The notes beneath the pieces are model-generated. The model was not told the origin of the DNA. It saw nothing but the letters and a program-made list of their open reading frames with translations, and did not search any database. A DNA stretch of 30,000 nucleotides, from positions 187,501 to 217,500 of the forward strand of contig CAJNDS010002344.1 of NCBI GenBank assembly GCA_905221605.1. The letters run 5' to 3'. The position numbers were made by a program, and so were the translations under genes. The stretch's first letter is position 1; each line of letters starts with the position of its first letter. This DNA is from Symbiodinium natans. Its lineage: Eukaryota; Sar; Dinophyceae; Suessiales; Symbiodiniaceae. Below, one piece after another: positions 1 to 11,497 of this stretch.

Positions 1-22
1 GGCTGTTACGGCACAAAAACCT

Positions 23-230
23 ACTGGTTCTTAGTCGGGAATATATGGGAAGAAGGTACCCTGTATAATCCCTTGAACGGTAGTCTAGGAGGACATATAT
101 ATGTACATACGTATATAGAAGTGTATATATATTTTTTTATTTATCTATAAAAATATAGATATTCCCTACTACCACTGCCCTCTCAGGGATTGCATAGGGT
201 CCCTATAATCCCCCTCATTCCCTTCCACGA
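23..230. repeat. Inverted-repeat element, family B (partial or decayed), in FBPase intron
   Basis: The left end reads GGTTCTTAGTCGGGAAT, followed by GGTACCCTGTATAATCCCTT. The right side carries AGGGATTGCATAGGGT and CCCTCATTCCC near 184-222. The same ends recur at 11371-11497, 25494-25595 and 27848-27930. The centre is AT-rich (ATATAT and T runs). It lies just upstream of the first FBPase exon in the window, so in an intron. Confidence 0.5.
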
Positions 231-254
231 GTTTCAGAAGATGAACGAGCGCAG

Positions 255-3159
255 GTACGGAGCTGCTACAGAGCTTGTGATCACATTCAAAGGTGCCCGG
301 CAGCATGTCTGGGGCGCTCGCTTTAGTGGAGAGTTTAGGGTTTTGGGTTTTGGGTTTAGTGGGTTTTGGGTTTAGGGTTGAAGGTTTAGGGTTTACGGTT
401 TGGGTTGAAGGTTTAGGGTTTAGGGTTTAGCGTTTAGCGTTGAGGGCTTACGGTTGAGGGGGATTTAGGGTGCTTAGGGTGCTGGGGGTTAGTTGTTTAG
501 GGTTGGTCGGTTGGCCACCCTGGACTCTAAACCCTTTTTTGCGCCCGCGTTCCGCGTAATCGACCCCCCCCCCCCCCCCCCCCCCATGGTCCCCCCCCCC
601 CTGGTAACCCTCCTGCCTGGCAACTCTAAAAACACCACTGACCACGGGGGGGGGGGGGGGACAGAGAAGCCTCAGCCTAAACCCCAAACCGAACCCTAAG
701 CCCTAAAACTTAAAACCCACCAATGAACGACAGGAGGGAGAAGGGTAAACCCGAAACCTTTGCCGCTTTAACCCTGAACCCGTAAACCCAGCACGAACCA
801 CAGGGGGGAGATGGGAAACCGTAAACCTACCATTCCCCAAACCTTGAACCCTAATCAAACTCTAAACCCACAGTGAACCAATGGACCAGAGTGAAAATCC
901 TGAACCCGACAGCCTAACCCTAAACCCCTAAATCCTACACCCATGAACCACAGACCATGAACCAAGGGGGGGGGAGGGGAACCCAAAACCCACCATGAAC
1001 CACAGGGGGGGAGGGGGGGGGATACCATTGGGGGGGGGGGGGGGGCATATAAACCCTAACAAGCTCAAGGCTGACAAGCAAAACGCAGCAGCCCCAAACC
1101 ACTTCTTACCCAACTCCTGAACCAGGACCAAGTCCTTCATAAACCCTAAACCCTCAACCTTGAACCCTAAACCCGAAACCCTAACCCTAAACCCTAAACC
1201 CGAAACCCTGCAAACCCTTAACTCGCCACTCCCCCTTAAGCACAGGCAAGACTTTTCACCTGCTCACTCAAACCCTTATTCAATACTTCAGCCCTCCTTC
1301 GACCCTAAAGCCCGGGACCCCAAACCCGGTTAAGGCTAGGGTTTGCAGTTTAGGGTCTAGGGTCTAGGGTTTAGGGTTTAGGGTTTAGGGTTCGGGGTTT
1401 GATCAGGGTTTAGAGTATTCAAGGTGTGTGGTTTACCAGGGGCTTTAAGCACACACAACCCCCCCTCCACTGGGCACCATTGAGGAATAGATGTCCTGAA
1501 GAAATCGCATTGGGACCCCTTTCACAACGTAAGAAGTCTGTAGAACACTTCGCAGCTGTGTATTTGAGTCGTCTGAGCATCCCAGAACCCAAACCCCAAA
1601 CCCCAAACCCCAAACGGGCTTTAGGTATGGGTTTAGGGTACAGGGTGTGCTCTAATCCCTACTAAGGACTGTTCGTATAAGGGGCAACATCCCAAAAACA
1701 AAAGTGTAGGGGTTTCGGTTCGGCTGCGCCTAGAGCACCGCAGGGCATGGAGTTCACCGCTTCACCCTGGACCCATCCTTGGGCGAGTTTGTGCACATTC
1801 AGGCTCGGCCCCTAAACCCGAAGCCCTAAGCCCTAAACCCTAAACCCGGTCCTCGTCTGTTTGTAGGGTGTGATGGCACGGGCGCCCAAACCCTATGCAG
1901 AATTCCTACCCTCAACCCCTAGAACTTCTAGAACCCCTGAATCCTGCAGCCGAAATGTGGGGGGAAGGGGGGGGGGGGGTTCCAAAAATTCGAGTACCCA
2001 TTTTTTTTGAGGGTTCCGAAAGTGAGGGCTTATGCTATATCGGGGTATATGAGGGGTATTTCTATTTTGGGCAAAAAGGGAAGGCTGAAACCCCTGGTCC
2101 GTCGGCCCACATGATGGTTGTTCATCCCCTTCGAGATACCGTTTCATATTCCTACAGAGGTCCCTCAACCCCTACACCCTAAACCCCAAACCCTAAACCC
2201 TAAACTCTAAACCCTAAACCCTAAATCCTAAACCCTAAACCCCAAACCCCAAACCCTAAACCCAACCCTAAACCCTATATATATATATATATAAACCCTA
2301 GTTGAGATCAACCTTCAGTTCAATGAGCCTTGTTGCTTTCGGTTCGGGGCGATCATGTTCCGAGACCTGGGCCGGGCTGAAAGCTTAGTGCTGCCACTCT
2401 CCATGCTATAGGGCCCCTCGCTGCTATAGAGCGGTGTGAGTAAACCGCAAACCCTAAACCCTAAACCCTAAACCCTAACCAGCGCACCCTTCCCTCAACC
2501 CTCAACCGGAAGCGGCCTGCCGAAATTTCTGAGAATCCTAAATTCAAAGACCATGAGGCCACCTCACCCTTAAACTACCAAACCCTCAGGGCAGCCCTTA
2601 GGGATTAGGGTTTAGGGTTTAGGGTTTAGGGTTGGGGGAACGGTTCGGTTACATGGGCGGTTCAGACCGGATCCAGTTCAAAGCGGTTCGGTTCCTGGCG
2701 GTTCGGTTCTAGCTAGCGGTTCGGTTGGTTTCGGAACCTTCCTGTTAAAAGTACGAGGACCTTAGTTAGGGACGCTCGAGGGTTTCGGGTGTTAGTGTTT
2801 GTGGATTTGTTCAGGTTGACTGCCTTTCGGTTCAAGCCCGGCAGCCATAGCGCAGCGCGAAAAGCAGTCAGGGTTTAGGGTTTAGGGTTTAGGGTTAGGG
2901 TTTAGGGTTTAGGGTTTAGGGTTTAGGGTTTAGGGTTTAGGGTTTAGGGTTTAGGGCTTAGGGCTTAGGGTTTAGGGTTTAGGGCTTAGGGCTTAGGGCT
3001 TAGGGTTTAGGGTTTAGGGTTTAGGGTTTGGAAACTACGCCAGGCTCACATCGCGATGCCTGAGGGCGGTGGCAAGAAGATTTACAGCTGCAACGAGGGC
3101 CGCTTTGCTTTCTTTGAGGTTTGCAAGCCACCCAATCCCGAAAACTTAGTGCCCCACGC

Positions 3160-3190
<31 letters not shown>

Positions 3191-6100
3191 AAAAAAAAAC
3201 AAAAAAAAATCCGAAAACCCACAGCCCTTAAACCCCATACCTACAAACCCCGGAAAAGTCTGCCTCAAGCCCCTAAACCTTCAGCTAAGCTCCGGCATCC
3301 TCACAAGCGATCTTGCCTCTCTTCACAGTCGAGTCTCCTAGAAAGCGGGCTTGCCTCTGCCATGCCCATAGAAGGCTCAGGGTTTGTGGAGTTTGGGGTT
3401 TAGGGGTTGAAGGGTTTAGGGATCGAGTTGCGGGTTTAGGGTTTAGGGTTTATGGTTTATAAAGGTTTAGGGTTTAGGGTTTAGGGTTTAGGGTTTAGGG
3501 TTTAGGGTTTAGGGTTTAGGGTTTAGGGTTTAGGGTTGGTTGACGGTGTAAGGCAGGGAAGGGATCTTTTGTAGGGTTTAGGGCCTCAGTCGACTGGTGG
3601 AGTGCTGGGGTTCAGGGTTTAGAGTTTCGTGTTTGGGGGACTCTCAATCCTGGTGCGGGGCTCCGAGTGCAGGGTTTGCACAAGGTTTGGGGTGTTTTGG
3701 TCTATGAGTCTATGATGTGTGGCTGTGTGGGACCTTGTTTAGGGTTGAGGCTTTGTAGGCTTCAGGGTTTGGGAATCTCAATCTGCTTGGGTGCCGGGTC
3801 GTCCGCTGATGTGTTGAGGCAACAGCGCCAACTGGGATGCTGCCATCAAGTCCATCATCGCCAAGTGGAAGGACAAAGCTGTCCCCAAAAAGATCCGTGT
3901 GAGTAAGAGTTTAGGGTTTAGGGTTGAGGGTTTAGGGTTTAGGGTTTATATTCCTAGGATCCAGAGTAGACCCTTATTCCATTTTCGGGGGGCTTAGATT
4001 GCCTTAGAAACTGTAAACCAAACAGGGTACCCTTCTCATTCCTAGGCTACTCTTGGGTTAATATTCCTGTTATTGGTGAGAACGTGTGCGTGCGTGCTCA
4101 TATATATATATATATATGTACGTTCTTTATGAATATGTGTCAGTGTATACATGGAGATTTCCTACTTATAGGGGATATCAGCAATCAGAGCCTGCCTTCG
4201 TGTACCCGTACAGTAGATACTTCGTTCCAAGAAGGGGATCACGTAGGAACCACCTTGGCCAAACAGAAAGCTCCATTCCCCCAATTTCAATGACTAAACT
4301 GACAGACACCTCGAGGCAGCATAGCCACTAAACTCTTCAATAATTCCTCAATCGTAAGCCTGGGGATTAGGGTTTCGGGACATTCAGGGGCTTAGGGTTT
4401 AGGGCTTAAGGTATAAGAGTATAAGGTTTTGGGTTTCATGCCCCAGGTTAAATCTACCATGTGCACAAGGTCTAGTAGGAATAACAAGGAATGCCGGCAG
4501 TGGACCGTGACATGATTCCGTCCATCTTGGCCACTTTCAGGTAGAAGGGTTTAGGGCTTCGGGTTTAGGGTTTAGGGTTTAGGGTTTAGGGTCTAAGCCG
4601 TGCCGCCGCCAAGTCTTGCTGGCCAACCGACGAACCAACAGCTAACCCTAAACCCCAGGCCCCAAACCTGTGGGCAGTGGGCTTGAGGGTGTAGGGGCTG
4701 GCCGCTCCGATGTTGAAGTCGTGCAGCGCCTTCGGCACCCCTTACACACGCTCTGCAGAAGCACCGCAACTGTGCTCTCCGACCTCAAGCCCCCACTCAC
4801 CCCAACCCCCTCCCCCTCCACAAGCTATAGCCCTTCACCCCTAATTAAACCCTAAACCCTAAACCCTAAAGCCTTAGGTACTGTACCTAAACCCTAAGCC
4901 GAAAGCCCTAAGCATTCAGGGCATCTTGCAGGCCTATAATCAAGGCTACGTTCTTGGGGCGGCCGGGGGGTTGGCGCAGGACCCAGTGAAGCCCTATGCG
5001 GCGCGCTACGTGGGTTCCATGGTGTCCGCAGCTCGAAGGAAATGAGGAGTGTAGATGTCAGAGCATCCTATGATGGCAACCTAACATAGAGAAGAGTCCC
5101 CACAAGAACCCGGTGATTTTTGACAAATGGCTCTGGGGCATGTTTTGATTCGTCTGCATGCCCCAGTAGTGCACGAGTTTTTGGGCTTCCAGTTGAAGTT
5201 TAAGTGCCATACTCAGAAGATCTCAGCAGCGCACTTGTGTCTGCCAACAGAAGGCACTTGCAAACCACAACAAACCCTACACACCCTAATGTAGATCAAC
5301 CGCTTACTCAAACCGATGTGAGGGGCGGGGGAGGAGAACTTTCATGAAACCCGATCTCGAAGGTTTACCCTAAACCCTATAAACCCTAAACCGTAAACCC
5401 TAAACCCTAAACCCTAACCCTGAGCCCTCCAAGTTTCAGCGCTCAACTGGTCGAACCCCAAACTCGCTCGAATTTCCCTTAAGAGCCCTTAAGAGCCTAA
5501 GCTCTCTTTCACCGAGGATGTGCACCGCACCATCCTGTATGGCGGAGTTTACCTCTATCCTGCTGACGCCAAGTCGCCCAACGGCAAGTTGCGAGTCCTC
5601 TACGAGGCGAACGCAGCTCGGGTTGGGGGCTTTAGGGTTTAGTGGGGTTCGGGTGTCGGATTTTACTGTAGGTGTAGGATTCACTGATTTACCTTAAGAG
5701 CCACAAAAGTGCTCCTTTGCAGGCTCCCCAAGAGCCCCTAAACCTGCAAAACCATGCTCATGTGTGTGTGTGTGTGTGTGAAACCTGCTCTATTGCACCC
5801 TTAAGAGTACCGAGTTCTCAGAGGTGTGAAGTGGTTCATGGTTGAGGGTTTAGGGTTGAACAATCTGAAGCCGGCCCAAAACTCCAGACCCGTGACTTTG
5901 GACCCTCATGGCATCGAACCCCAACTGAGAGCTCTTAAGCCCAAAGAGCAAAACCCTAAACCCTGAAGGGTTTATGGTTTAGGAATCAGGATTTAGGGTT
6001 TAGGGATGTGTAGGGTGTAAACCCTAAAACCTAAACCCTAAACCCTAAAGCCCCAGACTCCAACTCTTGCTAAGTGTCTGCGTGGACTCAGCTTAGTCAG

Positions 6101-7690
6101 GGCCTTGCCGAACGGTTATGACCCCTACAGTCTATAAAGCCGAACGACTTCACAATGCAATAGCAGTTAACAATTAATAACATAGCAATGCAACAATATA
6201 ATCTTCTACAGATATCATATGAAAATGTGATAATAAGAAAATAGGACATTTAAGACCAGAAAACGATTGTAAGGCAGTAAGACAATAGTTTAAGCATATA
6301 ACATTCTAGTTCACTAATGACAAGATAACATTTACTAATCTAATTGTCTTATGATATATAGTTATATACTAGTGTAGTGATAGAAGTAATTATCAATCAT
6401 ACAGTTGAATGATATACCATAATATAATGAGATTGAAGTAGTAACAGAATGCATAAAATAACAGACTGTCAAGAAATCTCACAGCAAACCAAAAGAGTCA
6501 AATAGCCTATGGCACTCTAAAACCCAAACCCTGAAACGCAAGACCCAGTTTTAGCCTACGGTTTTGGGATAACTCCTCTAAACCCTAATCCCTAAACCCT
6601 AGACCTTAAACCCTTGGTTCTACTTGAAATGTGCATGTGGATGTCGGCTTTGTTTCCACATGAACGCTGGTACGGCAAGCCTATGGGCCCCTACAGTCAA
6701 TATAGGGGTCGGAAGAATTACGAATAGTATTCCCTCAGGGTCCCTTTATAAGTATACTATAGTATACTATAGTACCCCCTAAAGCGTATTCGAATTATTA
6801 AAGTCCCTGTACTAGGCCCATCTAGGCTTTGCAGCTGCAGTCGTCCCCACGCCCCGATAATGTCTCACTCACGCTTCGGGCTAGAATGATGACAGACCTC
6901 CGCTCTCTGACCCCTCCAGCCCTCATGAAGGAGGGTTTAGGGTTTAGGGTTTAGGGTAGGATCTCAGCACGGAATGTGCGGCACCTCCTCCTGTGAACTC
7001 GTGAACTTCTTCTTGCGGTTTCAGGAGGCTCTAAGTTGGTTTTGATGTGGGCCCAACCCCCTAAACCCTATGCCCTACCAGGGTGGGCTACTAGGCCTTG
7101 TAATCCCCATAATGAACCCTATCAAGGGCCTTTTAAGGCATTCTAGGGTATCATCGACCCCTGTATAATCCCCCCCTTTTTTAGCCCCTTTTTGAGGGGG
7201 TTATAGGGTATCATAGCCCATGCTAGTAGGCCTTCTAAGCCCTAAATCATGAACCCTAGAAAGGGCCTTTTTAAGGCATTATATATAGAAGGCCTAAATT
7301 CAAGAACCCTAGAAAGGGCCATTTTAAGGCATTATATAGGGTACAATAGCCCATCCTAGTAGACCCTACCTAAGCCCTAGATCCTGATGAACCCTAGAAA
7401 GGGCCTTTTTAAGGCATTATATAGGGTATAAATAGCCCATCCTAGTAGTCCCTACAAAGGGCCTTTTTAAGGCATTCCCCAGGGTATAGTAGCCCATCCT
7501 AGTAGGCCCTACCTAAGCCCCCTTTTTAGCCACTTTTTAAGGGGTTAATAGGGTATAATCGCCCATCCCAGTAGGCCCTACCTAAGCCCAAAAAAACCTG
7601 ATCCTTTGGCAGGGATTCCCCATGGCCTTCATCATGGAGCAAGCCGGGGGAGCTGCGTCTTGTGGCCTGTTCAAAGGCGGCTGTTGGGGT

Positions 7691-7723
<33 letters not shown>

Positions 7724-9237
7724 ATATATATATATATTTATTTATTTATTTATTTGTTTATTTACTATTTGTTTATGTATTATTTATGATTATTATTGCT
7801 ATTACTATTGTTAGTAATATTCTAATTATCTGTATAGATGTATGAAAAAACATCACTGCGAGCAGCTTCCACTTGTTGATGCCGTCTTTTTCTTGTTTAT
7901 CACTGCTACTCTTTTGTTCTTATATCTTCTTAGTATCCGTGTTGCTTCTTGCTATTGTGTTAGTCATCTGCATTTACGTTTGCATGTTCGTGTTGTTCTT
8001 ATTCGTAAAATTGTTATTGTTTTTGTTATTCGCTGTTAGTAGTATTACGATTATTACGAATGTAGATGGGGTTCTTCACTATTGATTAGTAGGATTATCA
8101 TGACGATTGTTTTTAGTCATTGTTAAATACAAATTAATCTATATATATATATATTTATATGAGGTTCTTCTATATTCAGAATCCAGGCCCGAGGGTTGAC
8201 GCGGGGCTTTTAGTTTGAGCCCCCCCCCCCCCCCCCCCGCAACAAAAAACAAATCAAAAAAGAGATCCCAGAAGTGACCCTGGAGCCATTCTGTGGGCCT
8301 GAAGTCCATACCACGTGGAGGCTTTAGGGTTTGGTTGGGGTTGGGATTTTGCTCTTTTTTATATCCCTATTAAGGACTGTTATTGTCAGGAGGAACATCC
8401 CAAGTTTAGGGCTTAGGGGCTTCGTCCCAAGACTTGCCTGAAGCGGCAGGCAAGCTTCAGAGACTCCTGGACATTGTGCCGAAGACCATCCATGAGAAGC
8501 GCGCACCCCAGCATCCCGGGGAATACTGCTTCTGCTACTGCTGCTGCTACTACTACTTCCACCACCACCACTGCTATAATTATTACTACTACGACGACGA
8601 CTACTACTTAGCCTCCAGGGCCTTGAGTTTCGGAGTTTCGGCTTTCGGGAGGGTTTGGTAATTTGCGGTTTAGGGCTTCGGGGCTCGGTGATCGAGAGTG
8701 TGACGGATTGGTTGGAACTCCCATTTTTGCTCCTGGACGCTGCCCCAGAACCTTAAACCCATTGTGCAGCACCAGACCTCGTCCGTGTCTCAACCCAAGC
8801 TGCAACGGTGTCCTGTCTCCACCACTCACCCCCCCCCAACATCAACCTCCTTAGGCCCTCAACCCTAAACCCTAAACCCTAAGCCCTAATTAAAATCTAA
8901 AACCCGAAACAAACCCTGTACCGAACCCCAGGTGCCCTGTGGTTATCGGCTGCCATCGAGATGTCGAGGCAGGGTGGGCTTTCTAGGGCTCTGTCTGAAC
9001 GAGGAAGGAGAAGGGGAGCAAGGGGGGAGAAGGGGGGGAAAGGTTGGGAAGGAGTTCATGACATCACAGCAGATACAACGAAACCAGAGTTTCTGTGTCT
9101 TTCCGGCCTAAACCCTAAGCCCTAAGCCCTAAACCCGAAACCCTAAACCCTAAACCCTAAACCCTAAACCCTAAAGATAGAAGGGCCCGATTTGACAGGC
9201 CGTCCTCAATGAGTACAAGCTCTTGGGGCTCGCGTAG
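255..9237 (+). CDS. FBP: Fructose-1,6-bisphosphatase, C-terminal part, ten exons, 5' end outside window
   Basis: Hydrolyses fructose 1,6-bisphosphate to fructose 6-phosphate (gluconeogenesis or Calvin cycle). Exons read: 255-292, 1744-1802, 3044-3098, 3819-3898, about 4980-5027 (could start at 4932 or 4992), 5517-5606, 7613-7676, 8450-8498, 8932-8968, 9199-9237 (TAG). All phases agree. Family motifs appear in order: [100 protein letters not shown]. Residues matching human FBP1 Asn212, Arg243, Tyr244, Tyr264, Lys274, Arg276 and Glu280 are present. The metal-site DPLDGSSN motif and any plastid redox loop must lie upstream, so cytosolic or plastid location cannot be decided. Seven of nine 5' splice sites are GC; the GT ones are at 293 and 3899. 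Every exon begins with G after AG. The join at 3898/4980 is the least certain. Confidence 0.88.
330..1743. repeat. FBPase intron filled with degenerate telomere-type repeats and C/G runs
   Basis: From 330 to about 480 the intron is degenerate TTTAGGG. From about 690 to 1210 it switches to CCCTAAA-type units, many altered. A second switch to TTTAGGG occurs at 1337-1400. Long C runs lie at about 567-600 and long G runs at 646-660, 966-977, 1007-1022 and 1029-1045. The half-element at 1662-1697 (ACTAAGGACTGTTCGTATAAGG, then CATCCC) belongs to inverted-repeat family A. No coding exon was recognised between 293 and 1743. Confidence 0.75.
1803..3043. repeat. FBPase intron: telomere-type arrays, TA run and GGTTCGGTT cluster
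   Basis: CCCTAAA arrays lie at 1810-1850, 2170-2276 and 2448-2482. A short (TA)n run is at 2277-2292. TTTAGGG arrays lie at 2603-2633 and 2869-3029; the last is one of the longest nearly perfect tracts, with interspersed CTTAGGG variants. Between 2639 and 2736 the motif GCGGTTCGGTTC recurs in a cluster unlike the rest of the window. The intron is bounded by the direct repeat CAGGCTC (1800-1806 and 3041-3047). Confidence 0.75.
3099..3818. repeat. FBPase intron with (TTTAGGG)n and adjoining poly-C/poly-A run
   Basis: The intron holds a C run next to an A run at about 3161-3210, then an almost perfect (TTTAGGG)n tract at 3434-3537 and degenerate TTTAGGG beyond it. The reading frame open over 3056-3403 runs past the real exon end at 3098 into this intron. 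Confidence 0.7.
3899..4979. repeat. FBPase intron: short telomere-type tracts, TA run, no clear extra exon
   Basis: It opens with a canonical GTGAGT donor. Tracts of TTTAGGG lie at 3908-3948 and 4560-4592, and CCCTAAA at 4848-4872. A (TA)n run is at 4100-4118. The open frame 4084-4331 has no family resemblance. The stretch 4932-4979 is in frame with the next FBPase exon and might be coding, depending on which acceptor is used. Confidence 0.6.
5607..7612. repeat. FBPase intron: AT-rich island, then tandem imperfect repeats
   Basis: Mixed TTTAGGG/CCCTAAA units appear at 5630-6060. An AT-rich island of low complexity lies at about 6119-6480. From 7078 to 7600 an imperfect tandem repeat has a core AGGGCCTTTTTAAGGCATT seen five times (near 7124, 7261, 7313, 7399 and 7457), each preceded by an AACCCT(A)-type box and followed by TAGGGTAT and CCCATCCTAGTAGG. 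No exon was recognised. Confidence 0.65.
7677..8449. repeat. FBPase intron with TA microsatellite and T-rich low-complexity block
   Basis: A TA/TATG microsatellite lies at 7693-7737, then a (TTTA)n stretch, then a TTATTA/TTGTTATT-rich block to about 8160, a C run at 8221-8238 and a family A half-element at 8362-8404 (CCCTATTAAGGACTGTT then GAACATCCCAAG). The open frames inside the T-rich block (7842-8085) are low-complexity artefacts. Confidence 0.65.
9120..9180 (-). repeat. Telomere-type (CCCTAAA)n tract in last FBPase intron
   Basis: About eight units, the first few CCCTAAG, lie directly upstream of the acceptor (GACAG at 9194-9198) of the final FBPase exon. Confidence 0.8.
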
Positions 9238-10483
9238 ATGTGCTGGTAGCAGCACATCAACTGAATGGAGCCCGGGTTTAGGGTTTAGGGTGAAAGGGTT
9301 TAGGGTTAAGGGTTTCGGGTTTTAGGGTTTAGGGTTTACTGTTTAGGGAAGTTACGATTTGCGGCTGTTCAATGGACTGAAAATTCCCTGAAAAACCCTA
9401 AGCCTGGTAAGTCCCCAACCCGACGCATACATGTGGGTTTGTCCTCATGAGCCCTTTCTGGTACCCTGGAGTAGACTCGCGTAGAGACCCCAGAAGGACT
9501 CATCAAAGAGACCTCAAGCGTTTATAACATGAAGCCTCATGATCAGTTCTGCACCCTAAACCCTAAACCATAAACCCTAAACCCTAAACCCTGAACCCTA
9601 AACCCTAAACCCTAAACCCTGCACCATATCCAATCTTTAGGGCGCCTTCAGGCTCTGACTACAACCAACCGGCTCTGCAATTCGCTGGACGGAACTTGCA
9701 AGCCCCTAAACCCCAAACCCTAAACACCTTAAGTCCTACCCTTTAGGGTTTAGGGTTTAGGGTTTAGGGTTTAGGGTTTGGGGTTTGGGGTTTGGGGTTT
9801 GGGGTTTAGTTAGGGTTTAGGGTTTAGGGTCTAGGGTCTAGGGTTTAGGGTTTAGGGTTTAGGGTTTAGGTTTTAGGGCTTCTCAAGAGAGTTCGCAGTT
9901 GGCGGAGGCCGATGCACAGTTGGGATGCCTTGAGGGGTGCTTTCTACACAGGGCTCTGGTTGTGAAAGTTTTCATACCCACAAAGGGAGTTAGATTCCGC
10001 ACCCTAAGCTCTAGCCCTAAACCCCACACCCTAAGCCCTAAACCCTACTTTCCCCGCGTTTCGTGGCGATCGCCGTGGATGCGAAAAGAAGGAAGCCGCA
10101 GCGCTTCAACGAGCAGGTCCTCACAGTTAGGAGGAGCCGTGAGTCTGGGAGTCTTCCGTGCAACGACAAGCATCTTTCTGCAGGGTTTAGGGTTTAGTTA
10201 GGGTTTAGGGGTTAGGGTTTGGGGTTTAGGGTTTAGGGTTTAGGGTCATACTGGATGCTGCCGTGCTGTTGTCTGCCCTGGTGGTGCGCACCTTGCGCTG
10301 TGGCACTGTGCCAGTTGAAGTGGCACTCGGCCCCTCTGCGTGAAGGTCACAACCCCCTAAACCCTAAACCCTAAACCCTTAACCCTAAACCCTAAACCCT
10401 AAACACCAAAATGGCTCCAACGCCTCTGTGCACAAGGCAGCGAGCTCCCTCCTCGCAGGGTGCTTTGAGCGCCCTCACCCCTA

Positions 10484-10605
10484 TATGGGGGTTTTCGAAA
10501 ATCAACCCCCAGAAGACTAGAAATGTTCTTCCTGATAAGGGTAACTAGGGATTAGCATCTGTTTGGAGGGTTCTTAAGCCCATTTTCGAAATAGGGGTAC
10601 CTTAT
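10484..10605. repeat. Inverted-repeat element, family C
   Basis: The ends are GGGGGTTTTCGAAAATC and CCCATTTTCGAAATAGGGG. The core TCTTCCTGATAAGGGTAAC is the reverse complement of the core in the element at 11948-12050, so the two are copies in opposite orientation. Confidence 0.55.
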
Positions 10606-11370
10606 TGGGTCCCAATTCTCAGGGAATCCTACTTGTTTTTGGGTCTATATTTGGGGTCCCTCATTATCGTAAACTCCTACATCACAGGCTGAGACTGACA
10701 GGTTCAGAATCTAAATGCCAGGGTTTGGGGTTGAGGGTTTAGGGTTAGGGTTTAGGGTTTAGGGTTTAGGGTTTAGGGTTTAGGGTTTAGGGTTTAGGGT
10801 TTAGGGTTTAGGGTTTAGGGTTTAGGTTTTGGGGGTGTAGGAGTTTAGGGGTTGAGGGTTTTGGGGTGTAAGGGTTTAGTGAGTAGGGTTCATTTTGATG
10901 AGGACCGCATGGACAGAGGCGGCAGTTTCAACCTCGAGCATTTCTGAGAGGGATTGCTTGTGACCAAGTTTTCTCGCGTTCAACGTCCAACCCCCTCTAT
11001 CTACGGAGGCAGACTGCCTCAGCAAGCGCGATTTCTTTTTGCAAATACGAATCTCTGACGATGTGAGTAGATTGGGGGGGATCAGAAGTTTGCGTGCAAC
11101 TTTTCCTTTTAAAAGAATCTCAACTCACGCAGCTTATATACAGTCGTTTAGTGCAAGATCTAGACGTCGACCCGCCAACAGCGGAACAAAAAGCGCAGAG
11201 CAAGTAACTACCTCTCCCGCGCCAGTTTCACAACACATTGGGGTTAGGGGTTTAGGGTTTAGGGCTAGGTTTTAGGGTTTAGGGGATCACCTGTATCTTC
11301 CTTTCCGTCGTAAGTGTTGACTGAGAGGAGCCTATAAAAGCGGCACCCGCGACCCTGACTGGCTGGCTCC

Positions 11371-11497
11371 TCTTAGTAGGGAATGAGGAAATGAGGGCCC
11401 CATGTAATCCCTTAAAGGGTATATACATATTATGTATATATATAGGGCCCTCATTCCCTCATTCCATCATTCCTTGCGTCACTCCCTACAAAGAACC
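11371..11497. repeat. Inverted-repeat element, family B
   Basis: The left end CTTAGTAGGGAATGAGG pairs imperfectly with the right end ACTCCCTACAAAGAACC. The inner arms (GGGCCCCATGTAATCCC...GGGCCCTCATTCCC) are also complementary, with an AT-rich centre. It lies just upstream of the secreted-protein gene. Confidence 0.65.

Noticed and set aside
2869-3029. A chromosome end (true telomere) or a CRISPR-like array
   Set aside because: Coding exons lie on both sides, units are 7 bases with no spacers, and both orientations occur many times.
3056-3403. A 115-residue protein starting at 3056
   Set aside because: Only its first part (to 3098) is coding and belongs to FBPase; the rest runs into poly-C/poly-A and TTTAGGG intron sequence.
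5013-5043. FBPase ending at the TGA at 5041
   Set aside because: The motif RYVGSMVS continues as DVHRT at 5517 through a GC donor at 5028, so the stop lies in an intron.
7842-8085. Hydrophobic open frames that look like a small membrane protein
   Set aside because: The sequence is a T-rich low-complexity block; two overlapping frames are equally open and no splice or start context supports them.
8969-8986. FBPase ending at the TAG at 8984
   Set aside because: Family alignment expects further C-terminal residues; a GC donor at 8969 joins in phase to 9199-9237, giving [16 protein letters not shown] before the stop.
10062-10150. A minus-strand frame resembling the IHGDR segment of DEAD-box helicases
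   Set aside because: Only one motif fits, it is about three residues short of the family spacing, and no other helicase motif is found on the minus strand nearby.
11330-11345. TATA-like CCTATAAAAGCGGC upstream of the gene at 11567
   Set aside because: Dinoflagellates generally lack TATA promoters, and the position relative to the start is not convincing.
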